Shown here piece after piece: positions 32,176 to 39,977 of a stretch of DNA of 64,000 nucleotides. The DNA is from Amycolatopsis pittospori. Its GTDB lineage: Bacteria; Actinomycetota; Actinomycetes; Mycobacteriales; Pseudonocardiaceae. A program made the translations under genes and the position numbers. Position 1 is the first letter of the stretch; every line of letters begins with the position of its first letter. Under the pieces are notes generated by a model, which worked only from the letters and a program-made list of their open reading frames with translations, did no database searches and was not told the DNA's origin. The stretch covers positions 62,001-126,000 of the forward strand of contig NZ_JACBXD010000006.1 of NCBI RefSeq assembly GCF_013870525.1, written 5' to 3'.

Positions 32176-32586
32176 CTACGCGGCACGAGCGGCCAGTGAC
32201 TTACCTGTTCCGCGACTTGCGATTTTTCGCACCTGTTGACGCTCCGACTGAGCCTCTCGCGCTAGCTGCGCCAGGAACCGGCGTACCACCGTCCGCGGAA
32301 TGGCGAGACCTTGCCGGAGGTAGCCGTCCACGTACGCGTACTCCCTGAGGCCGACACGCTCAAGTGTGACCCGATCAAAGAAGTCCACGGCGTCCGAATG
32401 ACAGCGTGAACACTGCAAACGTTCAGTCAGGCAACCGACATGCGAGCCCTCTTGCTGCAAGATGTACCCGTCGTGGGTGGGGTCCCAGTTGTGCCCGCGA
32501 GCGCGGCACTTCAGGACCTGTTTCGGCACGCTTCTCAGGTAGTCGAGAACTTCACGATCGAGCCCTTTCAGGTAGCTGGCAGTCAT
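32176..32586 (-). CDS. Zinc-ribbon protein of unknown function
   Basis: A 136-residue protein. The sequence KCRARGHNWDPTHDG and CLTERLQCSRCHSDAVDFFD contain one Cys/His and three Cys residues spaced like a zinc ribbon. The C-terminal half is helical and basic (PRTVVRRFLAQLAREAQSER). The family is common in actinophages and conjugative elements near regulatory genes. It is 12 bases upstream of Lsr2 on the same strand. DNA binding is inferred. Confidence 0.55.
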   Translation of the reverse strand: MTASYLKGLDREVLDYLRSVPKQVLKCRARGHNWDPTHDGYILQQEGSHVGCLTERLQCSRCHSDAVDFFDRVTLERVGLREYAYVDGYLRQGLAIPRTVVRRFLAQLAREAQSERQQVRKIASRGTGKSLAARAA

Positions 32587-32712
32587 ACCCAGCGCGCCTC
32601 CCCTTGCGAAAGATTGTCACCTACTAGCACGACAGTGCACCTTGGCGTAGGAGTAAGGCAACTGCATCGAGACAAAACATCCCACCTATTGCGCACTGTT
32701 CACCCATATGCA

Positions 32713-32752
32713 CCAAGGCCCCGGAACCGTTCAGACGGTTCCGGGGCCTTGG
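32713..32752. terminator. Perfect bidirectional terminator
   Basis: CCAAGGCCCCGGAACCG and CGGTTCCGGGGCCTTGG form a perfect 17-bp stem with loop TTCAGA. It lies just downstream (leftward) of the DUF397 gene ending at 32780 and separates it from the 32586 unit. The remaining 32587-32712 carries no visible gene and probably the promoter of the zinc-ribbon/Lsr2 unit. Confidence 0.8.
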
Positions 32753-32779
32753 GGTGGTTGAGTGTCGAAGCAGCGTTCG

Positions 32780-33160
32780 CTAGGCGTAGGCCAACTCGTC
32801 GAATTCTCGCGCCTGCACACCTGAATGGAACGCTGCAAGCTCGGTCTCAGTGAACACCAGTTCGGCTGCGCCCCTAACCGCCCCCGTCTTCCTGAAGACG
32901 TAGTCACCGTCTGGCCGGCGAACCACAGTCACGATCCGCTCGCCACTCAGCCCGGCACGAATCTCGGCCTGATAGTGATCGAACTCCGCGGCCGTGAAGA
33001 TGAGCCTGGTGTCATCGGGGGCGCCGAAGGTCTTCTTGTCGTCGCGTAGCTCGACCCGGTCGCCCTGACGGGCTACTCGCACGCAGTCCTTGTCCGGATT
33101 GCTGGCGGTGGCCTTACGGAAGTCGGCTTCGCGAAATGGCAGCGAGGTGGGGGTGTTCAT
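32780..33160 (-). CDS. Tandem DUF397 protein
   Basis: A 126-residue protein with two DUF397-like units: residues about 8-62 (FRKATASNPDKDCVRVARQG, VELRDDKK, LIFTAAEFDHYQAEI) and 72-118 (RIVTVVRRPDGDYVFR, LVFTETELAAFHSG). DUF397 proteins are encoded beside XRE/DUF5753 regulators in actinobacteria, and the pair may work as regulator and partner, possibly in a toxin-antitoxin-like way. The gene follows the regulator by 12 bases on the same strand. Confidence 0.8.
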   Translation of the reverse strand: MNTPTSLPFREADFRKATASNPDKDCVRVARQGDRVELRDDKKTFGAPDDTRLIFTAAEFDHYQAEIRAGLSGERIVTVVRRPDGDYVFRKTGAVRGAAELVFTETELAAFHSGVQAREFDELAYA

Positions 33161-33172
33161 CGTGGATCTCTC

Positions 33173-34084
33173 CTAGTTGGGGTGTGGCGGGGAAGCCTTA
33201 GATCGACTCGCGAAGTCATCGGCAATGTCCTGCAAGAACTCCCTGGTCTCCTCGAACTTCAGTGCCGCGTTCGACAGCCGAGCCCACGCAGCCTCGTAGG
33301 CGCGCAGGGCTTTCCGGTCGTCGAGATAGCGGATCTCAGCTTCACCCTCGACGTAGGCCAGTTCGAGCGGCCCGGCCGCGCCCGGCGAAGGGACGCGGAT
33401 GAGCGCGAACGGTGCCGAGATTGGCGACCGTCGTCCGGCTGGCTGCTCGAACGGCATCACCTGAGGGTGCACGTGCGGCCGATTGGACTGCTCGATCAGG
33501 TACTCGATCTGCTCACGCATCACATCCGTGCCACCCCATACTCGGCGCACGCAGGATTCGGATAGAACGAACTGAAGTACGGGCGGCTCGTCCTTGTCGA
33601 GGATGTCTTGCCTCGCCAGCCGTGCAGCGATGCGGTCTTCCAGCGTGATGTCGTTGAACTCTGGCTCGTCGGCGTGCATCGCACGGACGTACCGCTCGGC
33701 CTGCAAGAGACCTGGGACGACCTCAAGTTCGACGGCACGTAGCTGATCAGCGTGCTTCTCCAGGTCGACGCGGAGCCGGATGTCCTCGGAGTAGGCACGG
33801 TTGTGGCCGGTCGTCCAGAACCCTCGCTTGTGGCTGTCGCGGCGTAGCTCGCGAAGCGCCTCCTTGTAACCCTCGTCCGTGAAACCGAGCTTGTCCGCGA
33901 GCAGAACAAGGTCGCCGGGAGAGATGTTGCTGCCGCCTTGAATCAAGCTGTTCATCCGGGCGGGACTGGTCTCTATCAGGCGCGCAGCCTCAGCTTGCGA
34001 GACGTTCGCCGTCTCGATCATGTGGGCGATCTCGCGCCCGAGCAGCATCTTGCGAGCCGTACGAACTGTGGCTGACATCGACAT
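33173..34084 (-). CDS. XRE-family regulator with DUF5753 domain
   Basis: A 303-residue protein. The N-terminal helix-turn-helix covers about residues 15-70 (MIETANVSQAEAARLIETSP, ARMNSLIQGGSNISPGDLVL). The remainder is a DUF5753 domain (AVELEVVPGLLQAERYVRAM, RLARQDILDKDEPPVLQFVL, HVHPQVMPFE). ATG 34084 or the third codon, ATG 34078, could start it; GGAGAGG sits better before the second. Such regulators partner with DUF397 proteins. Location at the right part of the prophage, next to a palindrome-bearing divergent promoter, makes it a candidate prophage repressor or regulator of the adjacent accessory genes. Confidence 0.85.
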   Translation of the reverse strand: MSMSATVRTARKMLLGREIAHMIETANVSQAEAARLIETSPARMNSLIQGGSNISPGDLVLLADKLGFTDEGYKEALRELRRDSHKRGFWTTGHNRAYSEDIRLRVDLEKHADQLRAVELEVVPGLLQAERYVRAMHADEPEFNDITLEDRIAARLARQDILDKDEPPVLQFVLSESCVRRVWGGTDVMREQIEYLIEQSNRPHVHPQVMPFEQPAGRRSPISAPFALIRVPSPGAAGPLELAYVEGEAEIRYLDDRKALRAYEAAWARLSNAALKFEETREFLQDIADDFASRSKASPPHPN

Positions 34085-34188
34085 GGCCTCTCCATGGAGC
34101 TTGAAGAGCGACGTTCGCGGATAGGCCGGTCCCTCCCTTCAGGGGAGAGGGTATCGCCCAACGCCACTCGAATGGACGGGTGCTCAAG

Positions 34189-34203
34189 GCTTGAATTTCA
34201 AGC
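34189..34203. promoter_or_regulatory. Operator-like palindrome upstream of the XRE gene
   Basis: GCTTGAATTTCAAGC is a perfect 7+1+7 dyad. Related half-sites flank it (CTCAAG at 34184, TTCAAG at 34212). It lies between the XRE gene (starting 34084, leftward) and the gene at 34284 (rightward), the usual place for an autoregulatory operator. A weak TTGAAT...AAGATA promoter overlaps it. Confidence 0.5.
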
Positions 34204-34283
34204 TTACGTAGTTCAAGATACGAAACCACGAGTTCAGAACACTCTAACTGGAATCGGTCACCCAGCCTACGTGAGAGGTCGTC

Positions 34284-34541
34284 ATGCCCGTATCCGCGAT
34301 CACAGCCCCCACGTCTCCCACCAGGCGGGAGGTGTCGTGCACTGACGGACTACGACGGGCGAGGCACGTGAGCACCTACCTCGGCAGTGGTTACGTCGTC
34401 CTGCTTGCTCCGCCCGCCGAAGCGGCGTTGCTGATCCCCGCCGCTGCTCGCGAGCTAGCCAAGAACCTCGTCGCACAAGCCGACGAGGCCGAAGCCAGCC
34501 AGAAGACGCCGGGAAGCGCGGTCCGTCTTCAGCACCCGTAG
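34284..34541 (+). CDS. Small protein divergent from the XRE regulator
   Basis: An 85-residue protein starting at ATG 34284 with GAGAGG upstream. The N-terminus is Thr/Ser/Arg-rich (SAITAPTSPTRREVSCTDGL); then comes a hydrophobic segment (YVVLLAPPAEAALLIP) and a helical tail (AARELAKNLVAQADEAEASQ). No family recognised. Being divergent from an XRE/DUF5753 gene is typical of small partner proteins. Confidence 0.45.
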   Translation: MPVSAITAPTSPTRREVSCTDGLRRARHVSTYLGSGYVVLLAPPAEAALLIPAAARELAKNLVAQADEAEASQKTPGSAVRLQHP

Positions 34542-34680
34542 GCCCGCTCAACCTTCCCGCGTCCCCCGGCGTGAGGGTTGAGCTTCCGGAGTCGGGCGGC
34601 GCGGCGTCGAGCCTGGCGCGGATTCAGCAGGGAGTCCAAGGATCCGCCCGCCGCCCGCACTCACTAATGAGGTGAATTCG

Positions 34681-35097
34681 ATGCCCGCGCAGAAGCACCA
34701 ACTGTTGGTCGCTTGGTTCCGTTGCCGCCAAGACGGGCTCGAACACGCCGTCGAAGATGGAGTGGCCGGACGTGCCATGCGGGACAAAATCGGCGAATTC
34801 GAAGCTCTTTGCGGACACCGCGTTCTTCCGACGTCGATCACCGTTGGACCAGGCGCAAAATGCCTTCACTGTCGCGTCTTCCTTCGTGCGCGCACAGAAC
34901 TCACCGACTTCAACACACGAATGAAGGGGCCACGATTGGGTCGGCGGCGCCGACACTTCCTTCGCTGGATCCCTTTCTCGCGATCCCCTCGGGTTCAGCC
35001 CTCCCCGCCGGTTGAACCCGAGGCCTGTCGTGACGGCCCCGGCGTGTCCCCTCGCCGCCGCCGGGGTCGTCACCCTCCAAGAGCGGCGGATGAATGA
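34681..35097 (+). CDS. Small Cys-containing protein with basic C-terminus
   Basis: A 138-residue protein; ATG 34681 is chosen since GAGGTGA precedes it by 5 bases. The N-terminal 70 residues look folded (KHQLLVAWFRCRQDGLEHAV, RDKIGEFEALCGHRV) with a CLHC motif and a single upstream Cys that could bind zinc. The last 60 residues are basic and disordered. The gene has the look of small actinobacterial proteins found near natural-product or mobile loci. Function unknown. The 140 bases before it show only a hairpin-like GC stretch. Confidence 0.45.
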   Translation: MPAQKHQLLVAWFRCRQDGLEHAVEDGVAGRAMRDKIGEFEALCGHRVLPTSITVGPGAKCLHCRVFLRARTELTDFNTRMKGPRLGRRRRHFLRWIPFSRSPRVQPSPPVEPEACRDGPGVSPRRRRGRHPPRAADE

Positions 35098-35392
35098 ACT
35101 CCCCGACGGTGCGGAATGGGCATGGCCGGGCAAGCTTCATCCTGAAGTGCTCCACCGCGTTACAAGTCCTCGTACCGAATGGCTTCGCTCTCATGGTCGA
35201 TATATCACGTTGGCGGCATGCGGGATAGTGTGCGCCTTGCGCGCGCCACCTCCAAATGCGAAATACTGCGAAAAATGTTGGCCGCCAGAAAAATCGGTCA
35301 CTCCGCAGTCATTGCCAAAACGGATTCCTCGGCGAGTTCCATCCCCCAAATCGCCACGCCGCACCCACAACAGCGGCTGGTTCGGCGACTGA
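35090..35392 (+). CDS. Small zinc-ribbon-like protein
   Basis: A 100-residue protein starting at ATG 35090, overlapping the previous gene by 8 bases. The N-terminal part (NELPDGAEWAWPGKLHPEVL) is followed by CGIVC and CEKC, four Cys that may bind zinc, and a basic Pro-rich tail. Function unknown. It precedes the small peptide gene by 184 bases; that gap shows no gene that I recognise. Confidence 0.45.
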   Translation: MNELPDGAEWAWPGKLHPEVLHRVTSPRTEWLRSHGRYITLAACGIVCALRAPPPNAKYCEKCWPPEKSVTPQSLPKRIPRRVPSPKSPRRTHNSGWFGD

Positions 35393-35576
35393 AGTACCAG
35401 ATGGACATCTATACGCGTCCAACCTGGTGTCGTCGTGAACTTTGGGAACCTCAACGAAAGGAGGCATACCCGCACTCTCGGTCAGCGGATCGACCCTACG
35501 CGCGACCCGAGAGGTGGTACCGGAGGCGGAAGGCTCCTACTTCAATTGGTATTTCCACGACAAGAGGAGAAAGCTA

Positions 35577-35735
35577 ATGGAACAGATCAATGACCCCTTG
35601 GTTCTCGCGGTCGAGCAACTGTCCGTCGTGCGCGGACGTATGGACGCCGTCCACTCCGACGGCGCGCAGGACGCTGGCGGCGACGGTCATGGCAGCAGCG
35701 GCGGCGACGGTCTGAACATCCCCGAATCCTCCTGA
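35577..35735 (+). CDS. Gly/Asp-rich small peptide, candidate modified-peptide precursor
   Basis: A 52-residue peptide starting at ATG 35577, with AGAGGAGAAA just upstream. The N-terminal 24 residues are leader-like and helical (NDPLVLAVEQLSVVRGRMDA). The C-terminal part is Gly/Asp/Ser-rich with a repeated GGDG (QDAGGDGHGSSGGDGLNIPE), unlike any structured protein. It ends 12 bases before the JmjC oxygenase gene. Small size, two-part composition and tight linkage to an oxygenase, a reductase and a kinase-like enzyme suggest a precursor peptide. This is inference; no known precursor family was recognised. Confidence 0.55.
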   Translation: MEQINDPLVLAVEQLSVVRGRMDAVHSDGAQDAGGDGHGSSGGDGLNIPESS

Positions 35736-35747
35736 GTCAGGACGAAT

Positions 35748-36962
35748 ATGGATCATCACCTTGTCCAATCGCTTGAAAAAGCGCTGGGCTGGGTTGACGC
35801 GAGCGAACTCGGCAACGGGTTCGCTCGCGGCACCCTGCCTGATCACGAACTGTGCTCGCGGCTGCTGACGCCGACTCGGCTTCTAGACGTTGTGATGCGG
35901 CGAAGCCTCGAACCACCGCAGTTTCGCGTGTTCGCACGCGGCAACGAGCTGCATCCCGATGCGTACCTCAACCGGCAAGTTACCCGTCGCGGGCAATCGC
36001 TTCCGATGGTCAACATGGATCGTCTCGGCCAGCTCTTGGCCTCGGGCTGTACGACTGTCCTGGATGCCTTGGACGCCGCCGATCCCACGATGGAGGTCGC
36101 TTGCCGCGCGTTGCAGTGGTGGTCGAAGGAAGTCGTTCAGGTCAATACCTACCTCACCACGGCAACTGCCCCAGGGTTTTCTCTTCACTGGGATGACCAT
36201 GACGTCATAGTCGTTCAGCTGGCGGGCGAAAAGTCCTGGGAGGTCAGGGGGCTATCGCGCGTTGCACCGATGTACCGCGACGCTGCCCCGAACACTGAGC
36301 CGAGCAAGGAGGTCGTCTGGGCTGGAACCATGCGGACTGGGGACGTCATGCACATCCCGCGTGGCTATTGGCATCAAGCAACCCGCGGCGACCAGCAAGC
36401 CGAGGGCTACAGCCTGCACGTCACGTTCGGGTTCGTTAAACGGACTGGCGTCGACTGGTTGAGCTGGGTCGCCGATCGGAGCCGCGAGCGAGAACCATTC
36501 CGCCATGATCTCGATCGCTGGAGCGGCGACCGCGGGTTGGCCGAGGAGCAGCGTCGGTTGGCCACCGAGGTTCTACGGTTAGTCGCCGACTATCCCGTAG
36601 CCGACTACCTGGCTGCACGTGAGCGGGAGCGAACACCTCCAAGGCAGGTGGCGACAGGCGGAGTATTCGGGCCACCCAAGGCAGTCGTATGTGTCGCGAG
36701 CTTCCCTCCGCACGTCGCCCAGCGCGACGACGTCATCGAGGTCTACGCGTGCGAGAAGCGATTCGCCTTTGCTGCCAAGGCCGGGCCAGCGTTGGCCATG
36801 CTTCTATCTGGCCATCCAGTCGAACTCGCGGAGGTGAACAGAGCTACCGGTATCGACGCGGAAGCGCTGGCCGCCACCCTGATCAAGGAGGGCGTGTGTG
36901 CCGAGTTGACAGAGGCGTTGTCCTCGGGCTGCACCGGTCTGGTCCCAGCCGTGCGCTCATAG
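35748..36962 (+). CDS. JmjC/cupin-type Fe(II)/2-oxoglutarate oxygenase
   Basis: A 404-residue protein, ATG 35748 with AGGA upstream. The double-stranded beta-helix covers about residues 130-235. The iron ligands are visible as His147-Trp-Asp149 (SLHWDDHDVIVVQLAGEKSW) and His209 in HIPRGYWHQA. These are the motifs of the cupin_4/ribosomal-oxygenase family, which hydroxylate peptides or proteins. A helical C-terminal region (about 260-400) resembles the dimerisation and winged-helix parts of those enzymes. The gene immediately follows the small peptide gene, making the peptide a likely substrate, and its end overlaps the aldo-keto reductase by 67 bases. Confidence 0.8.
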   Translation: MDHHLVQSLEKALGWVDASELGNGFARGTLPDHELCSRLLTPTRLLDVVMRRSLEPPQFRVFARGNELHPDAYLNRQVTRRGQSLPMVNMDRLGQLLASGCTTVLDALDAADPTMEVACRALQWWSKEVVQVNTYLTTATAPGFSLHWDDHDVIVVQLAGEKSWEVRGLSRVAPMYRDAAPNTEPSKEVVWAGTMRTGDVMHIPRGYWHQATRGDQQAEGYSLHVTFGFVKRTGVDWLSWVADRSREREPFRHDLDRWSGDRGLAEEQRRLATEVLRLVADYPVADYLAARERERTPPRQVATGGVFGPPKAVVCVASFPPHVAQRDDVIEVYACEKRFAFAAKAGPALAMLLSGHPVELAEVNRATGIDAEALAATLIKEGVCAELTEALSSGCTGLVPAVRS

Positions 36963-37756
36963 AACAAGCAGTCGCTCTGGGCGTACACGGCATCGACACC
37001 GCATACAACTACCGGGGCTTCACGTCTCATCGCACCCTGGCGCGGGTAGGCGCTGGCTTGCTCGAAGAATTCACCATCTCCACAAAGGTGGGCTACTTTC
37101 CGCTGGACGGATCCAAATGTCATGCGGAGCATTCGCTCGATCCCCTTCGTCTGTGGGAGGCCGTGGAGCGGTCGGCGGATGAGCTGTGCCGTGTTCCGGA
37201 CCTGGTGTTCCTTCACAATCCTGAGGTCACCTTGGCTCAACTCGGCTTCGACAGCGGCCGGGACCGGTTGCTGGCGGGATGTGCAGTCCTGGACGAAGCA
37301 GTCGCATCCGGGATGTGCGGAGCGTGGGGAATCGCCACCTGGGATCCACGACCGGTTCTCGCGGCAATCGAACACAGCGTGCCCGGCATCCAGCCGGGCG
37401 CGCTGCTCGTCCGGGCGGGGCTGTCCGTGGGCGCTCCGATCCTGACGGCTGCCGAGTCGCTGAGCCAACTTTTGGAGATTCCACCTCAACGGCGCTGGGG
37501 GATGAGTCCCTTCGGCGGAACTACGGCTGACCCGGCCTGGAACAGGGTCGACCTGAATGCTTTCCTGGCCGCCGAGGAGGAAGTTTCCACAGCGCAAGCG
37601 GCGTTTCGCCTCGCATACGAACTGCCTGATGTCGCGCGAGTTGCGGTGGGCACGAGCAGTTCGACGCACCTCCGGGATCTGTGCGCAGCAGTCGAGTTGG
37701 GCGTAGACCCGGAGGCGACTCGACGCTACCGGGACCTGATCGGATTGGCGGCCTAA
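36896..37756 (+). CDS. Aldo-keto reductase family protein
   Basis: A 286-residue protein with GTG 36896, behind AAGGAGG inside the oxygenase gene. The catalytic tetrad of aldo-keto reductases is visible: Asp34 and Tyr39 (HGIDTAYNYRG), Lys64 (ISTKVGYF) and His107 (LVFLHNPE). The usual N-terminal hairpin is short. The C-terminal NADPH-binding part contains VARVAVGTSSSTHLRDL. It would reduce a carbonyl, perhaps one generated by the oxygenase, with which it is translationally coupled. Its stop overlaps the convergent phosphotransferase stop. Confidence 0.8.
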   Translation: MCRVDRGVVLGLHRSGPSRALIEQAVALGVHGIDTAYNYRGFTSHRTLARVGAGLLEEFTISTKVGYFPLDGSKCHAEHSLDPLRLWEAVERSADELCRVPDLVFLHNPEVTLAQLGFDSGRDRLLAGCAVLDEAVASGMCGAWGIATWDPRPVLAAIEHSVPGIQPGALLVRAGLSVGAPILTAAESLSQLLEIPPQRRWGMSPFGGTTADPAWNRVDLNAFLAAEEEVSTAQAAFRLAYELPDVARVAVGTSSSTHLRDLCAAVELGVDPEATRRYRDLIGLAA

Positions 37757-38622
37757 TCCCGAAGGCTGGCTACGAGCTTGCGCGCATGGCCTTCGACCTG
37801 TTTCCGCAGTGCATCAGGTATCGAGTCGTTCAAGATCTTCGCTACTGAGAACAGCGCCATCAACAGACCTGACCGGCCGGTCAGGTCTGTTTGGCGTTCC
37901 AGCCAAACCTTGTCCGCGAGCGCTGGGACGGTGAGCGAGGCGGCCCACAAGTTGGCGGCGTCGAGCCCTCGGGGAGCAAGCCCGTGATCTTCCCAGTCGA
38001 GGATCCAGAACTCAGGCGCAGTGAGGTTTGACCAGTTGAGATCCGCATGGGCAGGAACCCATGCGTCAGATGGCAAGGACGTGTCAACTTCACCGGGGAA
38101 GGCGCGCTCGATCTCCCGCGCGAGCAGGGCTTGCGTCATCGCCTCGGTATCCGGAGTGGCAACACGAGTCGTGTGCTGCTGCGCCAGCGCGTCCAGCGAC
38201 TCGTTGAACGCGGACCACCAGCTGCCCGACAACGACAGATCGTCTTGCAGGGGGCCGCGCTGGATGGGGGTCGCCGTCACAAGCTCGACTTCGTCCGCAC
38301 GCCAGATCGTGTCATCGTCCTGGTCGTGCCAGCTCACCGAGCCACGCCACGCCGGCTTCGCGACTCCGCTCAGCAAACCGGCGGCCTCGGTGCCGTTCGC
38401 CGTCTGTCCTTGTGCGGCGGCCTTGGCCAGAGGACGGGCCTCGACCCGCACCCAAGTCTCTCGGTCGCTCCGTGCGCCGACGGTCCTGCGCTTCCTCACT
38501 GCGGTCTCGCGGTCGAGCCGAACCCCCAGCAATCCCTCGACGTGCTCAAGGACGCCATCCACGGGCTGTTTCCTCAGATCCCTGCGGGGGTTCGCTGTTG
38601 CTCTCGGAGACGCAGCCGTCAT
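37753..38622 (-). CDS. APH-like phosphotransferase family protein
   Basis: A 289-residue protein starting at ATG 38622. The kinase-like C-lobe carries the Brenner motif HADLNWSN (catalytic Asp, then Asn) and the metal-binding ILDWEDHGLAPRGLDAANLW. The N-lobe is short and divergent (VRKRRTVGARSDRETWVRVE). Related proteins phosphorylate aminoglycosides, homoserine or choline, and some act on peptides in lanthipeptide-like and thioamitide pathways. It is convergent with, and touches, the reductase gene, so it may belong to the same locus, possibly for modification or self-protection. Confidence 0.75.
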   Translation of the reverse strand: MTAASPRATANPRRDLRKQPVDGVLEHVEGLLGVRLDRETAVRKRRTVGARSDRETWVRVEARPLAKAAAQGQTANGTEAAGLLSGVAKPAWRGSVSWHDQDDDTIWRADEVELVTATPIQRGPLQDDLSLSGSWWSAFNESLDALAQQHTTRVATPDTEAMTQALLAREIERAFPGEVDTSLPSDAWVPAHADLNWSNLTAPEFWILDWEDHGLAPRGLDAANLWAASLTVPALADKVWLERQTDLTGRSGLLMALFSVAKILNDSIPDALRKQVEGHARKLVASLRD

Positions 38623-38685
38623 ACCCGAAGCGTAGCGGTGATCACAGCGCGCCGATGGACCACTACCTCGGTACGTTGACGTTGG

Positions 38686-38725
38686 AACCCCCGACGCCAC
38701 CCTCCCCCTCGTAGCGTCGGGGGTT
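38686..38725. terminator. GC hairpin upstream of the phosphotransferase
   Basis: AACCCCCGACGC and GCGTCGGGGGTT form a perfect 12-bp stem with a 16-base loop, followed by CCTCT. No plus-strand gene ends just before it, so it may insulate the accessory block from the chromosome on its right. Confidence 0.5.
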
Positions 38726-38789
38726 CCTCTATCCGTGGGCAGAACATGGGCACAGAGCCGATCCGCCCTGGTCGTCTAGTGACACATTA

Positions 38790-38818
38790 TTACAACCTGG
38801 TGAGACAACCTGTATACT
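38790..38818 (+). promoter_or_regulatory. Strong sigma70-type promoter with direct repeats
   Basis: TTACAA, 17 bases, TATACT matches the vegetative promoter pattern well. The spacer contains two direct copies of ACAACCTG (38792 and 38805), a possible operator. Downstream, a 29-codon frame (ATG 38838 to TGA 38927, MYTAKHQVSTWRILT...) and a fragment of a dispersed repeat (38881-38899) are the only items before the regulator at 39060. The 437 bases from 38623 to 39059 hold no other gene that I can support. Confidence 0.5.
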
Positions 38819-39059
38819 GATTGAGCAGGTCAAGAGCATGTACACAGCAAAACACCAGGTCAGCACGTGGCGAATCCTTACAAGGAGGCCTTCACGGACT
38901 TCCGCCTGCCCTCACCGAGATCTGTGATCGTTTCGTTACCGATTCAGGCGCACGATCCCGCCGTTTTCGCCCTCAAGAGAAGTGAGCGGAAAACAGGGAT
39001 CCGCAGGGCCTGACATCGATGTCACGGCACCCAAGTCCCGGGGTGGGGGGAGAACGGTC

Positions 39060-39977
39060 ATGCTCGCGGAGTCGCGGGGCCTGTCGATGGAGGCCGAGCA
39101 GCTGTACCGGGCCTTGCTCGACGGACGCCCGACGAAGCCGGGTGCCGCGTTGACCGAGCTGGAAGGATTCGGCCTGGTCCGGGCTGGTGCGGGCGGGGTC
39201 GAGGTGTGCCCGCCGCGTGCCGCGTTGTCGGCGTTCGCCGCGCAGCACGAGGCCGCCGCCGTCCGCGCGCGGGAAGCGGCCGAAGTACTCGGCGCCGCGT
39301 ACTCGCTGCGGACCGGACGGGACGCGGATTTCGTCGAGGTGCTGCGTAGCCGCGACGAGGTGATCGCCACGTTCGAGGCGATGCAGACCCAGGCCGCCGT
39401 GGACATCGTGGCGCTGGACCCGGGTTCGTACATGAGCCCGAAGCCGGAAGTGAGCGAAGTCCAGCCGGGCTCGATGGCGCGCGGCATCGCGTACCGCGTC
39501 GTCTACGACTCGTCGTTGCTCCAGGACGACGACGGCTTCAACCAGGTGCAGTCGAGTATCGCCCTCGGTGAGCAGGCCAGGGTGTTCCCCAGGCTGCCGC
39601 TGAAGCTGGTGATCGCCGACAGCAAGCGAGCCCTGATCGCCGTGCCGAACTCCGACGCCGGGGACGTGCTGGCGTTGCTGATCCACCCGTCGATGCTGCT
39701 GAGCGCGCTGATGGAGTTGTTCGAGTCGTTCTGGCGGATGGCGGTGCCGGTCCGCGCCGGCGGACCCGGCGACGCGGCGGCGGCCCAGGAGCCGACGCTC
39801 GCGACCCGCCGGCTCCTCGCCCTGCTCAGTGGCGGTCTGACCGACGAGGCGATCGCCCGCGAACTCGGGATCAGCGAACGCACGGTACTCCGGCGGATCA
39901 GCCGTCTGCAGCAACTCCTGGGCGCGCAGACCCGGTTTCAGCTGGGCGCGCAGGCGTCGCGTCAGGGCTGGCTCTGA
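39060..39977 (+). CDS. LuxR-type HTH transcriptional regulator
   Basis: A 305-residue protein; ATG 39060 after GGGGGGAGAA is preferred to GTG 38982. The N-terminal segment (SRGLSMEAEQLYRALLDGRP) resembles a TrmB-like winged helix. A central sensor-like domain covers about residues 80-210, and a LuxR-type HTH lies at the C-terminus (LATRRLLALLSGGLTDEAIA, RELGISERTVLRRISRL). This layout is common in Streptomyces and Amycolatopsis regulators of unknown signal. It is convergent with the PucR-type gene, overlapping it by 16 bases. Confidence 0.8.
   Translation: MLAESRGLSMEAEQLYRALLDGRPTKPGAALTELEGFGLVRAGAGGVEVCPPRAALSAFAAQHEAAAVRAREAAEVLGAAYSLRTGRDADFVEVLRSRDEVIATFEAMQTQAAVDIVALDPGSYMSPKPEVSEVQPGSMARGIAYRVVYDSSLLQDDDGFNQVQSSIALGEQARVFPRLPLKLVIADSKRALIAVPNSDAGDVLALLIHPSMLLSALMELFESFWRMAVPVRAGGPGDAAAAQEPTLATRRLLALLSGGLTDEAIARELGISERTVLRRISRLQQLLGAQTRFQLGAQASRQGWL

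Noticed and set aside
38838-38927. 29-codon gene downstream of the strong promoter
   Set aside because: No clear ribosome site and its second half is a dispersed repeat; mentioned with the promoter but not annotated as a gene.
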